Shown here: positions 9,186 through 17,425 of the stretch, one piece after another | Layout: every line of letters begins with the position of its first letter | Position numbering within the stretch: position 1 is the first letter of the stretch | Assembly: GCA_963764695.1 (NCBI GenBank) | Contig: CAVXTW010000003.1 | Span: 806,001 to 870,000, forward strand | Source: DATFRY01 sp963764695 | GTDB taxonomy: Bacteria; Myxococcota_A; Polyangia; Haliangiales; Haliangiaceae | Length of the DNA stretch: 64,000 nucleotides | Reading direction: 5' to 3' | Translations under genes and position numbers: made by a program | Notes under the pieces: model-generated | Databases searched by the model: none | What the model was told of the DNA's origin: nothing | Seen by the model: the letters and a program-made list of their open reading frames with translations, nothing else

Positions 9186-10853
9186 TCAGAGGAGGCGCTG
9201 CTGGGCCGCGTCGACCCGCAGCGCGCGGGCCTGGCGATCGAGGCGCTCGACCTCGCGGCTCAGCTCGTCGCGCATCCGGTCCATGCGGGCCTGGATCTTC
9301 TCGCCGTGCGTCTTCACCGTGCCGGCCAGCTTGTGGACCTCGTCGAGGAAGCTCACCTGCTTCTCGATGGCGCGGGTGGCCAGCTCGATCTCGACAAGCG
9401 CCTCGGCGTTCTGCTCGGCCGCGCCGGCCACCCGCGAGGTCAGGCAGCGGGCCACGCTGTACGCCAGGCGCACATATAGATCGGTGCGCGGGTCGTCGGC
9501 GTCCCACAGGACCACGATGTGGTCGCCGTAGCGGGCAAGAGGCTGGAGATCCGGCGGGGCGGTCCGCGCCGAGAACACGAACACGCCCACCTGGGCCTGG
9601 CGGTTCTTGCGCGCCCGCTCGCTCTCGGCCAGCGCGGTGCGCAGATCGTAGCTGCGGTCCTCCTTGGCCTCGAAGGCGATGACCGCGCCCGGCGACGCGC
9701 TCTCCGCGCCCATGGCCACCACATGATCGCCGACCTTGCAGTTCTTGATCGCGCCGGTGGTGACGCCGGTCGCCTGGTGGACGTCGCCCATCCGCTGGGC
9801 CTCGGCGGCGAGCAGCCCGCCCAGCGCGTCCTCGAAGGTGGCGCCGTGGCGGGTCGATCGCGCCGCCTCTTCCTTGCGCGCGTCGAGCGCCGACAGGGTG
9901 GCCCGCACATCCGAGTGGAAGGCGGCGTTGTGGCGCGACAGCTCCTCCACCTGGGTCATCAGCTCGCGGCGCAGGCGGGCCAGCGCCGATCCCTCGTCGT
10001 CCAGGCTGAGGTTGCGGCCGATCTCGTCCTGGGTGCGGGTCAGCAGAGCCGACAGCCGGCTCATCACCGAGTCCGGCTTGTCGAGCGAGAACTCGCGCAC
10101 CACGGCGTCGACCTGTCCCTTGAGGTCGCGCGACAGATCGCCCTGGTGGGTGCGCAGCTCGCGCACCAGGCGCGACAGGGCCGAGTCGCTGTGGTCGAGC
10201 GAGAACTGGCGCAGCACCTGATCCGACTGCTCGCGCAGCGCCGCGGTCAGCGCCTGCTCGATGCGCGCGCGCAGCCCGTCCGCCTCGGCCGGTGACAGCA
10301 TCTTGAACAGCGCGCTCTCCTCGCCCAGGTGCACCGAGAGCGTGCGCGCCAGGGTCGACTCGTCGCCCACGTGCGAGCGCATCACGCGCTCGAGATCGCC
10401 GCCGTCACGCACCAGGCGGTCGATGCGCTGGGGCACCAGGCCGCTCTTGGGATCGAAGTACTGAGTGAGGGTGCGGGCCATCTCGCCGGTCAGCTCGGCG
10501 GCGCGCTGGGCCAGCGTCTCGCGCATGTCGGCGAGCAGCTTGTGACCGGCCTCGCGCACCGCGTCGGCGTCGAGGTTGCCGGAAGCGCTGCGCAGCGCGA
10601 TCACGCCGACCCGCAGCGCCGCGGCGGCGAACCGGTCGCGCTCGGCGCCGGTGCGCCGGCGAAGCTCGCCCAGCACATCCGGATCGGTGAGCCGGAGGGT
10701 CAGGATCAGCTCGCCGAGCGGCTCGTCGAGCTCGAGCTCGTCGTGCAGGAGAGGACCGGATCCGTGCGCCACCGCGCTGTCTCGCGCGTCTCGCGCGTGC
10801 GTCTCCAGTGTCAGCTCGGCGTTGCGTTCCCGTGCGACCGCCCGGCGGTCCAT
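9186..10853 (-). CDS. Coiled-coil protein with repeated SLD motif and probable PD-(D/E)XK nuclease core
   Basis: 555 residues. Start ATG 10853 follows GGAGAAGG. Residues about 100-335 are helical and contain three copies of a motif, FSLDHSDSALSRLV (217), FSLDKPDSVMSRLS (255) and LSLDDEGSALARLR (282), plus weaker relatives at 133, 161 and 175. The region about 336-430 looks like a restriction-type nuclease core: FE at 340-341, GDHVV with Asp 376, then VIAFEAKED with Glu 395 and Lys 397, matching the D..ExK spacing of this superfamily. The rest (about 470-555) is again coiled coil. RmuC-like proteins have a related coil-plus-nuclease design. The nuclease call is inference. Confidence 0.6.
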   Translation of the reverse strand: MDRRAVARERNAELTLETHARDARDSAVAHGSGPLLHDELELDEPLGELILTLRLTDPDVLGELRRRTGAERDRFAAAALRVGVIALRSASGNLDADAVREAGHKLLADMRETLAQRAAELTGEMARTLTQYFDPKSGLVPQRIDRLVRDGGDLERVMRSHVGDESTLARTLSVHLGEESALFKMLSPAEADGLRARIEQALTAALREQSDQVLRQFSLDHSDSALSRLVRELRTHQGDLSRDLKGQVDAVVREFSLDKPDSVMSRLSALLTRTQDEIGRNLSLDDEGSALARLRRELMTQVEELSRHNAAFHSDVRATLSALDARKEEAARSTRHGATFEDALGGLLAAEAQRMGDVHQATGVTTGAIKNCKVGDHVVAMGAESASPGAVIAFEAKEDRSYDLRTALAESERARKNRQAQVGVFVFSARTAPPDLQPLARYGDHIVVLWDADDPRTDLYVRLAYSVARCLTSRVAGAAEQNAEALVEIELATRAIEKQVSFLDEVHKLAGTVKTHGEKIQARMDRMRDELSREVERLDRQARALRVDAAQQRLL

Positions 10854-11014
10854 CTACCTTCTCCGGGGGCGACTGGCCCCAACCAGCCACCGTAGCAAGC
10901 GGGTATGACGGGCGTCGCGCGACGTTGGCGAGGCCGAAAAATTCACGCGCGACTCCGGCGCGTTGCACCTGCGGCGTTCCAGACCGGCCCTGACCGTCCT
11001 GCGTTGAACCGGCC

Positions 11015-13189
11015 ATGAGGCGCTGCATTGCCCTGATTTCATCCTTCGCCGCTGCCATGGCCGTGACCGCCACCGCAGCGGCTCGACCCGGAAGCAAACC
11101 CACCACCTTCGCCGTCGGTCCGGCCCGCCCGCTCGTGGCGCAGAGCTCGTGCACCGAGGCAAGCGATCGCATGCTCGACTGGGCCGCCTACTGGGCGGTC
11201 GAGTCGCAGTTCTATCAGTACTACGCCAGGCGCACCGCCGACGTCGCCTCCGGCCGCGTCGAGGGCGCGGCGCCCCCGTCGGCGGAGAAGGCCGGCGCGG
11301 CCTCTCCCGCGCAGTCCGGGCCGGGCAACTACACGAAGACCAACGTGCAGGAGCTCGGCGTGGACGAGGCCGACATGGTCAAGACCGACGGCCGCCACGT
11401 CTACACAGTGAACGGACGCGACGTGGTCATCGTCAAGAGCTGGCCGGCGAACCGCGTGCACGTGGTCGCCCGCTACGGCCTGCCCGCCAACGTCCAGCCG
11501 CAGAGCCTGTTCCTCGAGGGTGACCGACTGGTCGTCCTCTCGCAGGTCCACGAGCAGCTGTCCGCGCCGGCGACCGAGAAGCGCTCCGAGCAGGCCCGCT
11601 CGCGCGTGGTCGGCCCCCACTGGCAGTCGCAGAGCTACTTCTACGGCACGCGCGTGACCGTGCTCGACATCTCCGACCGCTCTCGACCGCGCCTGGTCCA
11701 CGAGGCGGACATCGAGGGTCACATGGCCCAGGCCCGCATGATCGGCGACGACATCTACCTGGTGTCGAACGCGCAGATGTCGATCCCGCCCGCGGTGCAC
11801 CAGCTGGCCATGCAGCGCGCGATGAAGGTCGTCGGCCAGGTCGACCACAAGAACCACGAGCGAATGATGGCCGGCAAGCAGCGCGCCTACCGCGCGGTGC
11901 GCGCCTTCCTCGACGAGAGGGTCGGGCGCGCCAGCCTGGTCGCTGCCATGCCGCGCCAGCGCCACGCGCGCCCGGGCGGCTCGATGTCGAGCCTGCGCCC
12001 GCTCTACGCCTGCTCCGACCTGCTCGTCCCGCCGGACAGCGGTCAGCTCGGCACGCTCAACGTCGTCCACTTCGACATCGACGATCCCGAGCGCATCGAC
12101 GCGGTCGGCGTGCTGGCCTCGGGCTGGCAGATCTACGCCTCGACCGACGCGCTCTACGCCGCCATGCCGAACTACAGCTGGTACCACCTGTGGGGCTGGG
12201 GCGCCCAGGCCAGCCCGGTCGACTACAACCTCACCAACATCCACAAGTTCGAGCTGCGCGGCGAGGGCGACCGCCCGCGCTACGCGGCCAGCGGGCGCGT
12301 GCGCGGCCACATCCTCAACCAGTTCTCGATGAGCGAGCACGACGATCACCTGCGCGTCGCCACCACCGACCAGGCGTGGGGCTCCGGCCGCGACCAGAAC
12401 GGCAATCACCTCTACGTGCTCGCCGAGCGCGGCCAGCGACTTGTCACGGTCGGCGCCATCGAGGACCTCGCGCCGGGCGAGCGCATCTACTCGGCGCGCA
12501 TGATGGGCGACAAGGGCTACATGGTCACGTTCCGCCAGACCGACCCGCTGTTCACCTTCGACCTGTCCAACCCGCGCCGCCCGCGCGTCGCCGGCGAGCT
12601 CAAGATCAACGGCTTCTCCAGCTACATCCACCCGCTCGACAACGACCACCTGCTCACCATCGGCCAGGACGCCACCGACGAGGGCCGGGTCCAGGGCGCG
12701 CACGTCCAGGTGTTCGATGTCTCCGATCCGGCGCGCCCGCGCCGCACCGCCCACCGTCGCCTTGTCGACGACAACGGATGGTCGTCGAGCTCGGCCCAGT
12801 GGGACCACCACGCCTTCACCTACGACCCGCGCACCCGCGTGCTGGCGGTGCCGATGACCTCCTACTCGAACGACCCGAGCAAGACCTTCCTCGGCCTCAT
12901 GGTGCTCCAGGTGTCGAAGGACTCGTTCGAGGACCTGGGCCGGGTCAGCCACGCGCGCATGTCCGAGATGGCCCGCATCGCCGACTGCACCCGCCAGGCA
13001 GGCACGCAGCCATGCACCGTCGCGGCGCCGCAGCACGACTGGCGCTCGCAGATCACGCGCAGCATCATCATGGACGACGTCATCCTCTCGCTCAGCGGCC
13101 TCGGCATCCAGGTCAACGACCTCACGCGGCCCGAGCGCACGGTCTCGCGCCTGCTGCTGATCCCGCCGGTCGCGATCGCCGCGCGGTAG
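11015..13189 (+). CDS. Secreted beta-propeller domain protein
   Basis: 724 residues. A signal peptide precedes a Cys-containing segment, then the diagnostic TNVQELGVDEADMVKTDG (about residue 111), which marks the bacterial 'beta propeller domain' family (PF09826). Repeating blade-like units follow, such as LDISDRSRPRLVHEADI, FDLSNPRRPRVAGEL and FDVSDPARPRRTAH. Members are exported proteins of unknown function, some next to proteases. Two Cys near the end (DCTRQAGTQPC) may form a disulfide. It stands alone, divergent from the coiled-coil nuclease-like gene across about 160 bases. Confidence 0.85.
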   Translation: MRRCIALISSFAAAMAVTATAAARPGSKPTTFAVGPARPLVAQSSCTEASDRMLDWAAYWAVESQFYQYYARRTADVASGRVEGAAPPSAEKAGAASPAQSGPGNYTKTNVQELGVDEADMVKTDGRHVYTVNGRDVVIVKSWPANRVHVVARYGLPANVQPQSLFLEGDRLVVLSQVHEQLSAPATEKRSEQARSRVVGPHWQSQSYFYGTRVTVLDISDRSRPRLVHEADIEGHMAQARMIGDDIYLVSNAQMSIPPAVHQLAMQRAMKVVGQVDHKNHERMMAGKQRAYRAVRAFLDERVGRASLVAAMPRQRHARPGGSMSSLRPLYACSDLLVPPDSGQLGTLNVVHFDIDDPERIDAVGVLASGWQIYASTDALYAAMPNYSWYHLWGWGAQASPVDYNLTNIHKFELRGEGDRPRYAASGRVRGHILNQFSMSEHDDHLRVATTDQAWGSGRDQNGNHLYVLAERGQRLVTVGAIEDLAPGERIYSARMMGDKGYMVTFRQTDPLFTFDLSNPRRPRVAGELKINGFSSYIHPLDNDHLLTIGQDATDEGRVQGAHVQVFDVSDPARPRRTAHRRLVDDNGWSSSSAQWDHHAFTYDPRTRVLAVPMTSYSNDPSKTFLGLMVLQVSKDSFEDLGRVSHARMSEMARIADCTRQAGTQPCTVAAPQHDWRSQITRSIIMDDVILSLSGLGIQVNDLTRPERTVSRLLLIPPVAIAAR

Positions 13190-13290
13190 GCAGGGCGCTC
13201 CGGCAAGCGGGCGCCCGGAGAGGGATCAGGGATGTCTCCATCTCCGGCCTCCCGGGCCGCCCGCCGATTCGCCTGGCCCGCGCCGTCCAG

Positions 13291-14289
13291 TCAGTTCCTG
13301 GCTCGGGACCGGATGGTGGCCAGCTTGCCGTAGAGCTTGTTGCCCGGGCAGGTGGTGCCACCGTAGTCGCGGTGTCCCTTGATCTTGGCCGCCGTGATCG
13401 GGATGCCGAACTCGTTGCGCAGCCCGCGCACCAGCGCGGCGATGCGGTTGAGCTGGTGCTCCGTCGGTGCCGTGCTCGTGTACGTGCCGATCACCGAGAT
13501 GCCGACGTTGCCGGTGTTGTTGTTGGTCACGTGGGCGCCGACCTGCCTGGCGCCCCGGCCCTTCCACAGCCGACCGTCGCGCGACACCAGGTACTGGTAG
13601 CCGATATCGCACCAGCCGTTGACGTCCTGGTGGAACGCCTGGATCTGGCGCAGCCGGGCCGGGACCGACAGGCTGTCATTCGTCGGCGTCGCCGTGTGAT
13701 GGATGGTGATCCGGTTGGGCGAGTGAGAGCTCACGCAGCGCGGCGCCCTGGCGCCCCAGCTGGCTCGCGAATTGACCGTCACGCCGCCGACGGAGAGCGC
13801 CTGTGTCACCTCTCCGATTCCGTCGTCCACCGGCTCGCCGTCCTCGACCGAGTCGGCCACGGCCTGCTCGAGGAACTCGACGTGCAGGAAGGTCGGCTCG
13901 GCCCCGCTGGACGATCGCACCCGGTAGTGCGTTGCCGCCGGGCCGGCCACGTCGAACCGGGCGACCGCGCTGCTCACGCCCTCGGTCTCGACGTTGAGCA
14001 CGTCGACCGCGCTCCACCCGGACCAGCTCTCGCCGTCGACGCTCGTCGACACCTCGAGAGGCGCGCCCGAGCGTGTCTCCCACACGATGCCGAGCCGGAC
14101 GAACGGCTCCGGCGCCGCGCGCGCGGGCGACGCGGCCAGCTCGTCGGCGAGCTCCGCCCCCTCGAGCGTCACCCACCCGGCTCGCGCGTCGTCATGCGCG
14201 CTCTCGCCATCGGGCTCGGTCACATCGCCGCTGCACGCTCCGAGCGCGGCGATCGCCAGGCATGGAATCCAGGACGTCCTCGTGCGCAT
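13291..14289 (-). CDS. PGRP/amidase-2 type N-acetylmuramoyl-L-alanine amidase lipoprotein
   Basis: 332 residues. Lipobox ALGAC gives an anchored protein. Residues about 35-160 form a beta-rich domain. From about residue 170 the peptidoglycan-recognition amidase fold is clear: NRITIHHTATPT (zinc His), CDIGYQYLVSRDG, RQVGAHVTNNNTGNVGISV, and KGHRDYGGTTCPGNKLY with the second zinc His and the Cys ligand. The expected activity is cleavage of the lactyl-L-Ala bond in peptidoglycan, either for recycling or against prey cells (inference). It is convergent with the beta-propeller gene. Confidence 0.88.
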   Translation of the reverse strand: MRTRTSWIPCLAIAALGACSGDVTEPDGESAHDDARAGWVTLEGAELADELAASPARAAPEPFVRLGIVWETRSGAPLEVSTSVDGESWSGWSAVDVLNVETEGVSSAVARFDVAGPAATHYRVRSSSGAEPTFLHVEFLEQAVADSVEDGEPVDDGIGEVTQALSVGGVTVNSRASWGARAPRCVSSHSPNRITIHHTATPTNDSLSVPARLRQIQAFHQDVNGWCDIGYQYLVSRDGRLWKGRGARQVGAHVTNNNTGNVGISVIGTYTSTAPTEHQLNRIAALVRGLRNEFGIPITAAKIKGHRDYGGTTCPGNKLYGKLATIRSRARN

Positions 14290-14376
14290 CTCTGCCTCCT
14301 GTCGCGAATGGGCTCGGGGACGGGTAAGCGAGGCTCATGCCAGGTCATGCGCATGGAATCATGACGGGTTAGTGGC

Positions 14377-14401
14377 CAGACCAAATGTGGTCTGACCACA
14401 T
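14377..14401. promoter_or_regulatory. Overlapping palindromes, GntR/FadR-like operator
   Basis: 14385-14401 is a perfect 17-base palindrome, ATGTGGTC-T-GACCACAT. Its left arm also pairs with CAGACCA at 14377-14383 around an AATG loop. Three copies of the half-site TGGTC/GACCA therefore lie side by side. TGGTCnGACCA is the core bound by FadR-subfamily GntR repressors (established for FadR); which regulator binds here is unknown. The site lies about 65 bases upstream of the first recognisable exporter codons and about 90 bases upstream of the divergent amidase start. Confidence 0.5.
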
Positions 14402-14467
14402 CGGTTGGCACATTGCAGTGCTCACTGGGAGGTGTCGTCAACAGCAGGCGCTGTCCCTCGCGACCAC

Positions 14468-15002
14468 GTCTTTCACGTCGCGGGCGACCTGACCGCGGCC
14501 GAGAACATCGGGATCGGCGAGCTCGCCGCGCTCGATGACGACGCGCGGATCCGGGCCGCAGCCATGCGGGTCGGGCTCGACGACGCGCTGGCGGCGCTGC
14601 CGTCCGGCTACCACACGCTGCTGAGCCGCGTGCAGGTCGATGACGCCGATGACCCCGGCGTCGCGCTGTCCGGCGGGCAGTGGCAGCGCGATCGCGCGCG
14701 CGCTGATGCGCGAGCACGCCGACCTCGTGATCCTCGACGAGCCGAGCGCCGGCCTCGACGCCGACGCCGAGCACCAGCTGGCGCGCGCCCTGCCCCGCGG
14801 CGGGACCCGCCTGCTTGTATCGCACCGCCTCGGTCACCTGCGCGGCGCCGACCGGATCGTGGTGCTCGCCGGCGGCGCCGTCGTCGAGCTCGGCAGCCAC
14901 GACCAGCTCATGCAGCGCGACGGCACCTACGCGCGGCTGTTCGCGCTGCAGGCGCGCGGCTACCAGGACTCGCGCGTCGCGCACGGGCTGGAGGTGGCGT
15001 GA
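14468..15002 (+). pseudogene. Truncated, frameshifted ABC exporter ATP-binding domain
   Basis: Only the C-terminal half of an ABC ATPase is present. Recognisable sequence starts at DLTAAENIGIG and runs through LPSGYHTLLSR and the signature LSGGQWQR (about 14690). It continues in another frame as AIARALMREHADLVILDEP (Walker B), SAGLDADAEHQLA and LLVSHRLGHLRGADRIVVL. The membrane domain and Walker A are absent, and the signature junction appears to lack about five bases. The sequence style is that of exporter-type half transporters known from Actinobacteria. The stop overlaps the start of the signal peptidase gene (GTGA). Probably non-functional as an exporter. Confidence 0.75.
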
Positions 15003-15442
15003 TCATCGCGCTGTCCGCGCTGGCGATCGCGTGCGCGCTGTGGGTCGCCCTGCGCCGCTGGATCGTCGTCCAGGTGCGCGGCACCAGCATGCTGCCGACG
15101 CTGCGCGACGGAGAGCGCCTGCTGGCGCGCCGGCTGCGCCCCGGGCAGCCGCTCGAGCACGGCGACGTCGTCGTCTTCCTCCCGCCCACCGCGCCGGGCC
15201 CCGGCGAGCCGCCGGTCCTGGTCAAGCGCGTCGCTGCCGTCGCCGGCGACCCGGTCCCGCTGTGGGCGGCCGACCTTCGCGCGACCGGACCGCGTGTGCC
15301 GGCCGACCACGTCGTCGTCCACGGCGACAACCCTCGCAGCATGGACTCGCGCCATCTCGGTCACGTCCCGCGCGCACGGGTCCTCGCCACGATCGCTCGG
15401 CGACACGTCGTCGCCGCGCTCAACCCGAAGGAGAAGCCATGA
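14999..15442 (+). CDS. Small S26-family signal peptidase
   Basis: 147 residues from GTG 14999, which overlaps the stop of the ABC remnant as GTGA. An N-terminal membrane segment (about 2-18) is followed by the S26 boxes: GTSMLPTL with the catalytic Ser 30, VLVKRVAAVAGD with the general-base Lys 76, and HGDNPRSMDSRHLG. Length and spacing fit the compact leader-peptidase branch, shorter than housekeeping LepB. It is an intact gene. Its stop overlaps the start of the Cys-rich peptide (ATGA), so translation is probably coupled, and the adjacent peptide is the obvious candidate substrate (inference). Confidence 0.85.
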   Translation: MIIALSALAIACALWVALRRWIVVQVRGTSMLPTLRDGERLLARRLRPGQPLEHGDVVVFLPPTAPGPGEPPVLVKRVAAVAGDPVPLWAADLRATGPRVPADHVVVHGDNPRSMDSRHLGHVPRARVLATIARRHVVAALNPKEKP

Positions 15443-15618
15443 ATCTGATCAGCAAGATGTCCATGCGCGTCGTCGCGATGTTCCTGCCCAAGGTGGAGGC
15501 AGGCGCGTGCATCCCGCCCGAGCGCTGCTACTGCCGGTTCAAGTGGGCCACCGACGACTTCCACTGGGTCTATTCGAACTGCGTCGGCACGTGCAACCAG
15601 TACCGGGAGAAGTGCTAG
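15439..15618 (+). CDS. 59-residue Cys-rich secreted peptide (candidate RiPP or bacteriocin-like precursor)
   Basis: A short gene with a good ribosome site (AAGGAG, 6 bases before ATG 15439). The first 23 residues look like a leader: MNLISKMSMRVVAMFLPKVE followed by AGA, basic and hydrophobic and ending in an A-x-A-type cleavage site. The remaining 36 residues hold all six Cys (24, 30, 32, 48, 52, 59) and are rich in Trp, Tyr and Phe, starting CIPPERCYCRFKW and ending YREKC. Cys parity and the C-terminal Cys fit three disulfides or modified residues. It follows the signal peptidase with a 4-base overlap. No homologue is recalled with certainty; the export and maturation role is inferred from context. 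Confidence 0.75.
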   Translation: MNLISKMSMRVVAMFLPKVEAGACIPPERCYCRFKWATDDFHWVYSNCVGTCNQYREKC

Positions 15619-15634
15619 CACCACGCCCACAGAC

Positions 15635-15677
15635 ATGATGACCGGTTGGTTCGACATGGCCGCCAACCGGTCATCAT
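15635..15677. terminator. Perfect 15-base hairpin between convergent genes
   Basis: ATGATGACCGGTTGG (15635-15649) pairs perfectly with 15663-15677 across a 13-base loop. It starts 17 bases after the Cys-rich peptide stop and ends 18 bases before the stop of the convergent lipoprotein gene. There is no clear U-run on either side, so a bidirectional terminator or mRNA 3' protector is the likely role. A recombination scar is an alternative. Confidence 0.55.
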
Positions 15678-15694
15678 CCGTGTGGAGGTCTTAA

Positions 15695-17055
15695 TTAGTA
15701 CGTCTTGCTGGCGATGGTGTACTTGAGCTCCGGGAAGAGCTCCTTGCGCACCCAGCTCCAGGCCTGATTCCAGACCTCCCAGCCCAGCACGGCGACGGAG
15801 ACTTGCAGGAACGCGCCGACCGCTGCGCCCGACTCCAGGCCGGCGAACAGCGTGGCCGATCCGGTGCCGTTCTCGAAGTCCTGCGTGGCCTGGACCTCGA
15901 GGAACGGAACCCCGACGAGCGTGCCGGTGACGCCCGCGCTGACCCCGACCTCGACCCAGTTGAAGAAGGTGAACACGTCGCCGCTGTAGATCGAGAGCAT
16001 GAAGACGACGCCGGTGTTCAGCCGCACCCTGCCGCTGCCCCTGGCGTCCCAGTTCGGCGCCGTGGAGGTGTGCTCGTAGGTCGGGCCCCACGAGCCGTTG
16101 GCGTAGCCGTAGCCCGCCTTGTAGTGCTCCGCCCAGCTGGCGGTGAGCTTCAGGGCATTGCTCGGGTCAGAGCTCACGTTGCCGACAGCAGCGGCGCCGA
16201 ACTCGAAGACGATGGGAACGCCGCCGATCGAGGTCTGCCACAGCGGGCTGATCCACTGGCCCATCATGAACGGGCTCAGCGCGATCCCGTCGGTGTGGTT
16301 GCACTCGATGTCGGCGTTCGCGCTCGCGTCCGCCGTGGCTTCGAGGCCGAACTGCTTCACCGTCGCGCCGTCGATGTTGATGACGAACTTCGCGCCCCAC
16401 GAGATGGAGCCGCCGAGCGTGCGGGCGATGCAGCGGCCGCCGGTGAAGAGATCGTGGTTGGGCGGGGCGCTCCAGTCCAGCTTGTCCCCGAAGATGGGGA
16501 ACTCGTCGCGCAGCCGGTCCTCGGCGCGCCCGCCTGCGACCTGGAATCCCTCTGCGGGCACGAGCCGGCCGTCGCTCAGGGACAGCGGCATCTCGATGTG
16601 AGCCTGCGCGATCGCCTCGTTGAGCCCCGCCTTGACGGTGCGGAGCTCGATACCGTCCGGCTTCTCGACGACCTCGGTGATGCGGCGCATGAAGCCGTAC
16701 GGCGCGGCCCTGGCGATGCCGCTGACGACCACCTGGCCTACCTGGAGCTCGGCCGGGTCGGCCACCTCGAGCGCGATTCGGCGAGCGGCGCGCCGGCGGC
16801 GCTGCTGTCGAAGACGAGCGTCCCGCCATCCGGGTCGAAGGAGACCAGGGCGGTGAGCGCCTCCGGCGCCAGTACCTTCGTGGTGTCCAGAACGATCACG
16901 TTCTCTTCGCTGGCCGACGGGGCCTCTTGCTCCGGGCCGCCCTCTTCCTCGCGGACGACCTCCTCCTCGCCGGTGATGAAGCCTTCGGTGCAGGCGGTGA
17001 GCAACAGAATGCTGGCAGCCGTGACCAGGCCGTTCGTCCACTTCTTCATCGACAT
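15695..17055 (-). CDS. Lipoprotein of unknown function, frameshifted
   Basis: About 450 residues once two frames are joined near 16785. The first frame gives MSMKKWTNG.., lipobox LLTAC, a Glu-rich spacer and SFDPDGGTLVFDSSAAG. The second continues with LEVADPAELQVGQVVVSG and AAPYGFMRRITEV and runs to the stop at 15695. The later part is beta-rich with many Trp and Gly, and two Cys. The N-terminal pattern (a value revealed on a fixed scaffold, then 'AAPYGFLRKV') recurs in lipoproteins of several phyla without assigned function. The start has GGAGGAG upstream; ATG 17049 is an alternative. Confidence 0.7.
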
Positions 17056-17116
17056 CCTTCTCCTCCTTGGTGCTGTGAAATCACGCGCTCACCATGAGTG
17101 AGGATCGATGCGAAGG

Positions 17117-17178
17117 GCGCTTACACGACCTTATGTGCGCTTACTCGGTGCGCGTAGTCTGGCCATGTAAACGTTTAC
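17117..17178 (-). promoter_or_regulatory. Three half-sites and a LacI-like palindrome upstream of lipoprotein gene
   Basis: GTAAACGTTTAC (17167-17178) is a perfect 12-base palindrome with the central CG typical of LacI-family operators. Downstream on the minus strand, GTAAGCGC occurs at 17144-17137 and 17124-17117, exactly 20 bases apart, sharing GTAAnCG with the palindrome arm. All lie 60-125 bases before the lipoprotein start at 17055. No regulator gene is adjacent. Confidence 0.4.
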
Positions 17179-17216
17179 TATTGCGTTTCGCGGCATGCCG
17201 ACTCGCGCGTCGCGGC

Positions 17217-17351
17217 TCACGGGGGCGACGGGGCCGGCGTGCGCCCGCTCCGCGCCGTCAACCCGAGCCCGACGATCCCGAGCACGCGATCGTCGACTTC
17301 CAGATCGGCCACCAGCCGCCGGGTGTAGCGATGGTATTCGTCGATCCTCAC
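17217..17351 (-). pseudogene. Remnant resembling a nucleotidyltransferase N-terminus
   Basis: A 44-codon frame from GTG 17351 reads VRIDEYHRYTRRLVADLEVD then DRVLGIVGLG, then turns into Pro/Arg-rich sequence and a stop. The opening fits the start of minimal nucleotidyltransferases (helix, then 'D.RV.G.V..GS'), but the catalytic GS and the Asp pair are missing, so it is probably a fragment. A diverged, frame-broken copy of the same start lies in the repeat at 17995-18113. Confidence 0.35.
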
Positions 17352-17425
17352 CGCTCCATGGTGGCACCGATCGACCCGCGAGGAGGTGCTGGCGTCGAGC
17401 GAGCCGGTCAGCGCGCCGTCGCGGC
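17311..17425. repeat. Diverged direct repeat, copy A
   Basis: About 115 bases that align with 17995-18113, with small indels. Best blocks are the stretch starting GCGATGGT at 17328 and GCTGGCGTCGAnCGAnCCGG from 17388. The right part equals the 3' coding end of the Asp/Ala lipoprotein (LTGSxDAS on the minus strand). The two copies flank the 121-residue Cys-rich lipoprotein gene. Confidence 0.5.

Noticed and set aside
12190..14364. 724-codon plus-strand frame overlapping the beta-propeller and amidase genes
   Set aside because: Low-complexity Arg/Pro/Ala translation; both real genes have recognisable family motifs in other frames.
14400..14690. Search for the missing Walker A of the ABC exporter
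   Set aside because: All three plus-strand frames before 14468 lack a G-x4-GK-S/T motif; the half is truly absent here.
17131..17367. 78-codon minus-strand frame as a gene
   Set aside because: Arg/Ser-rich, no ribosome site, and it overlaps operator-like repeats and a better-looking remnant in another frame.
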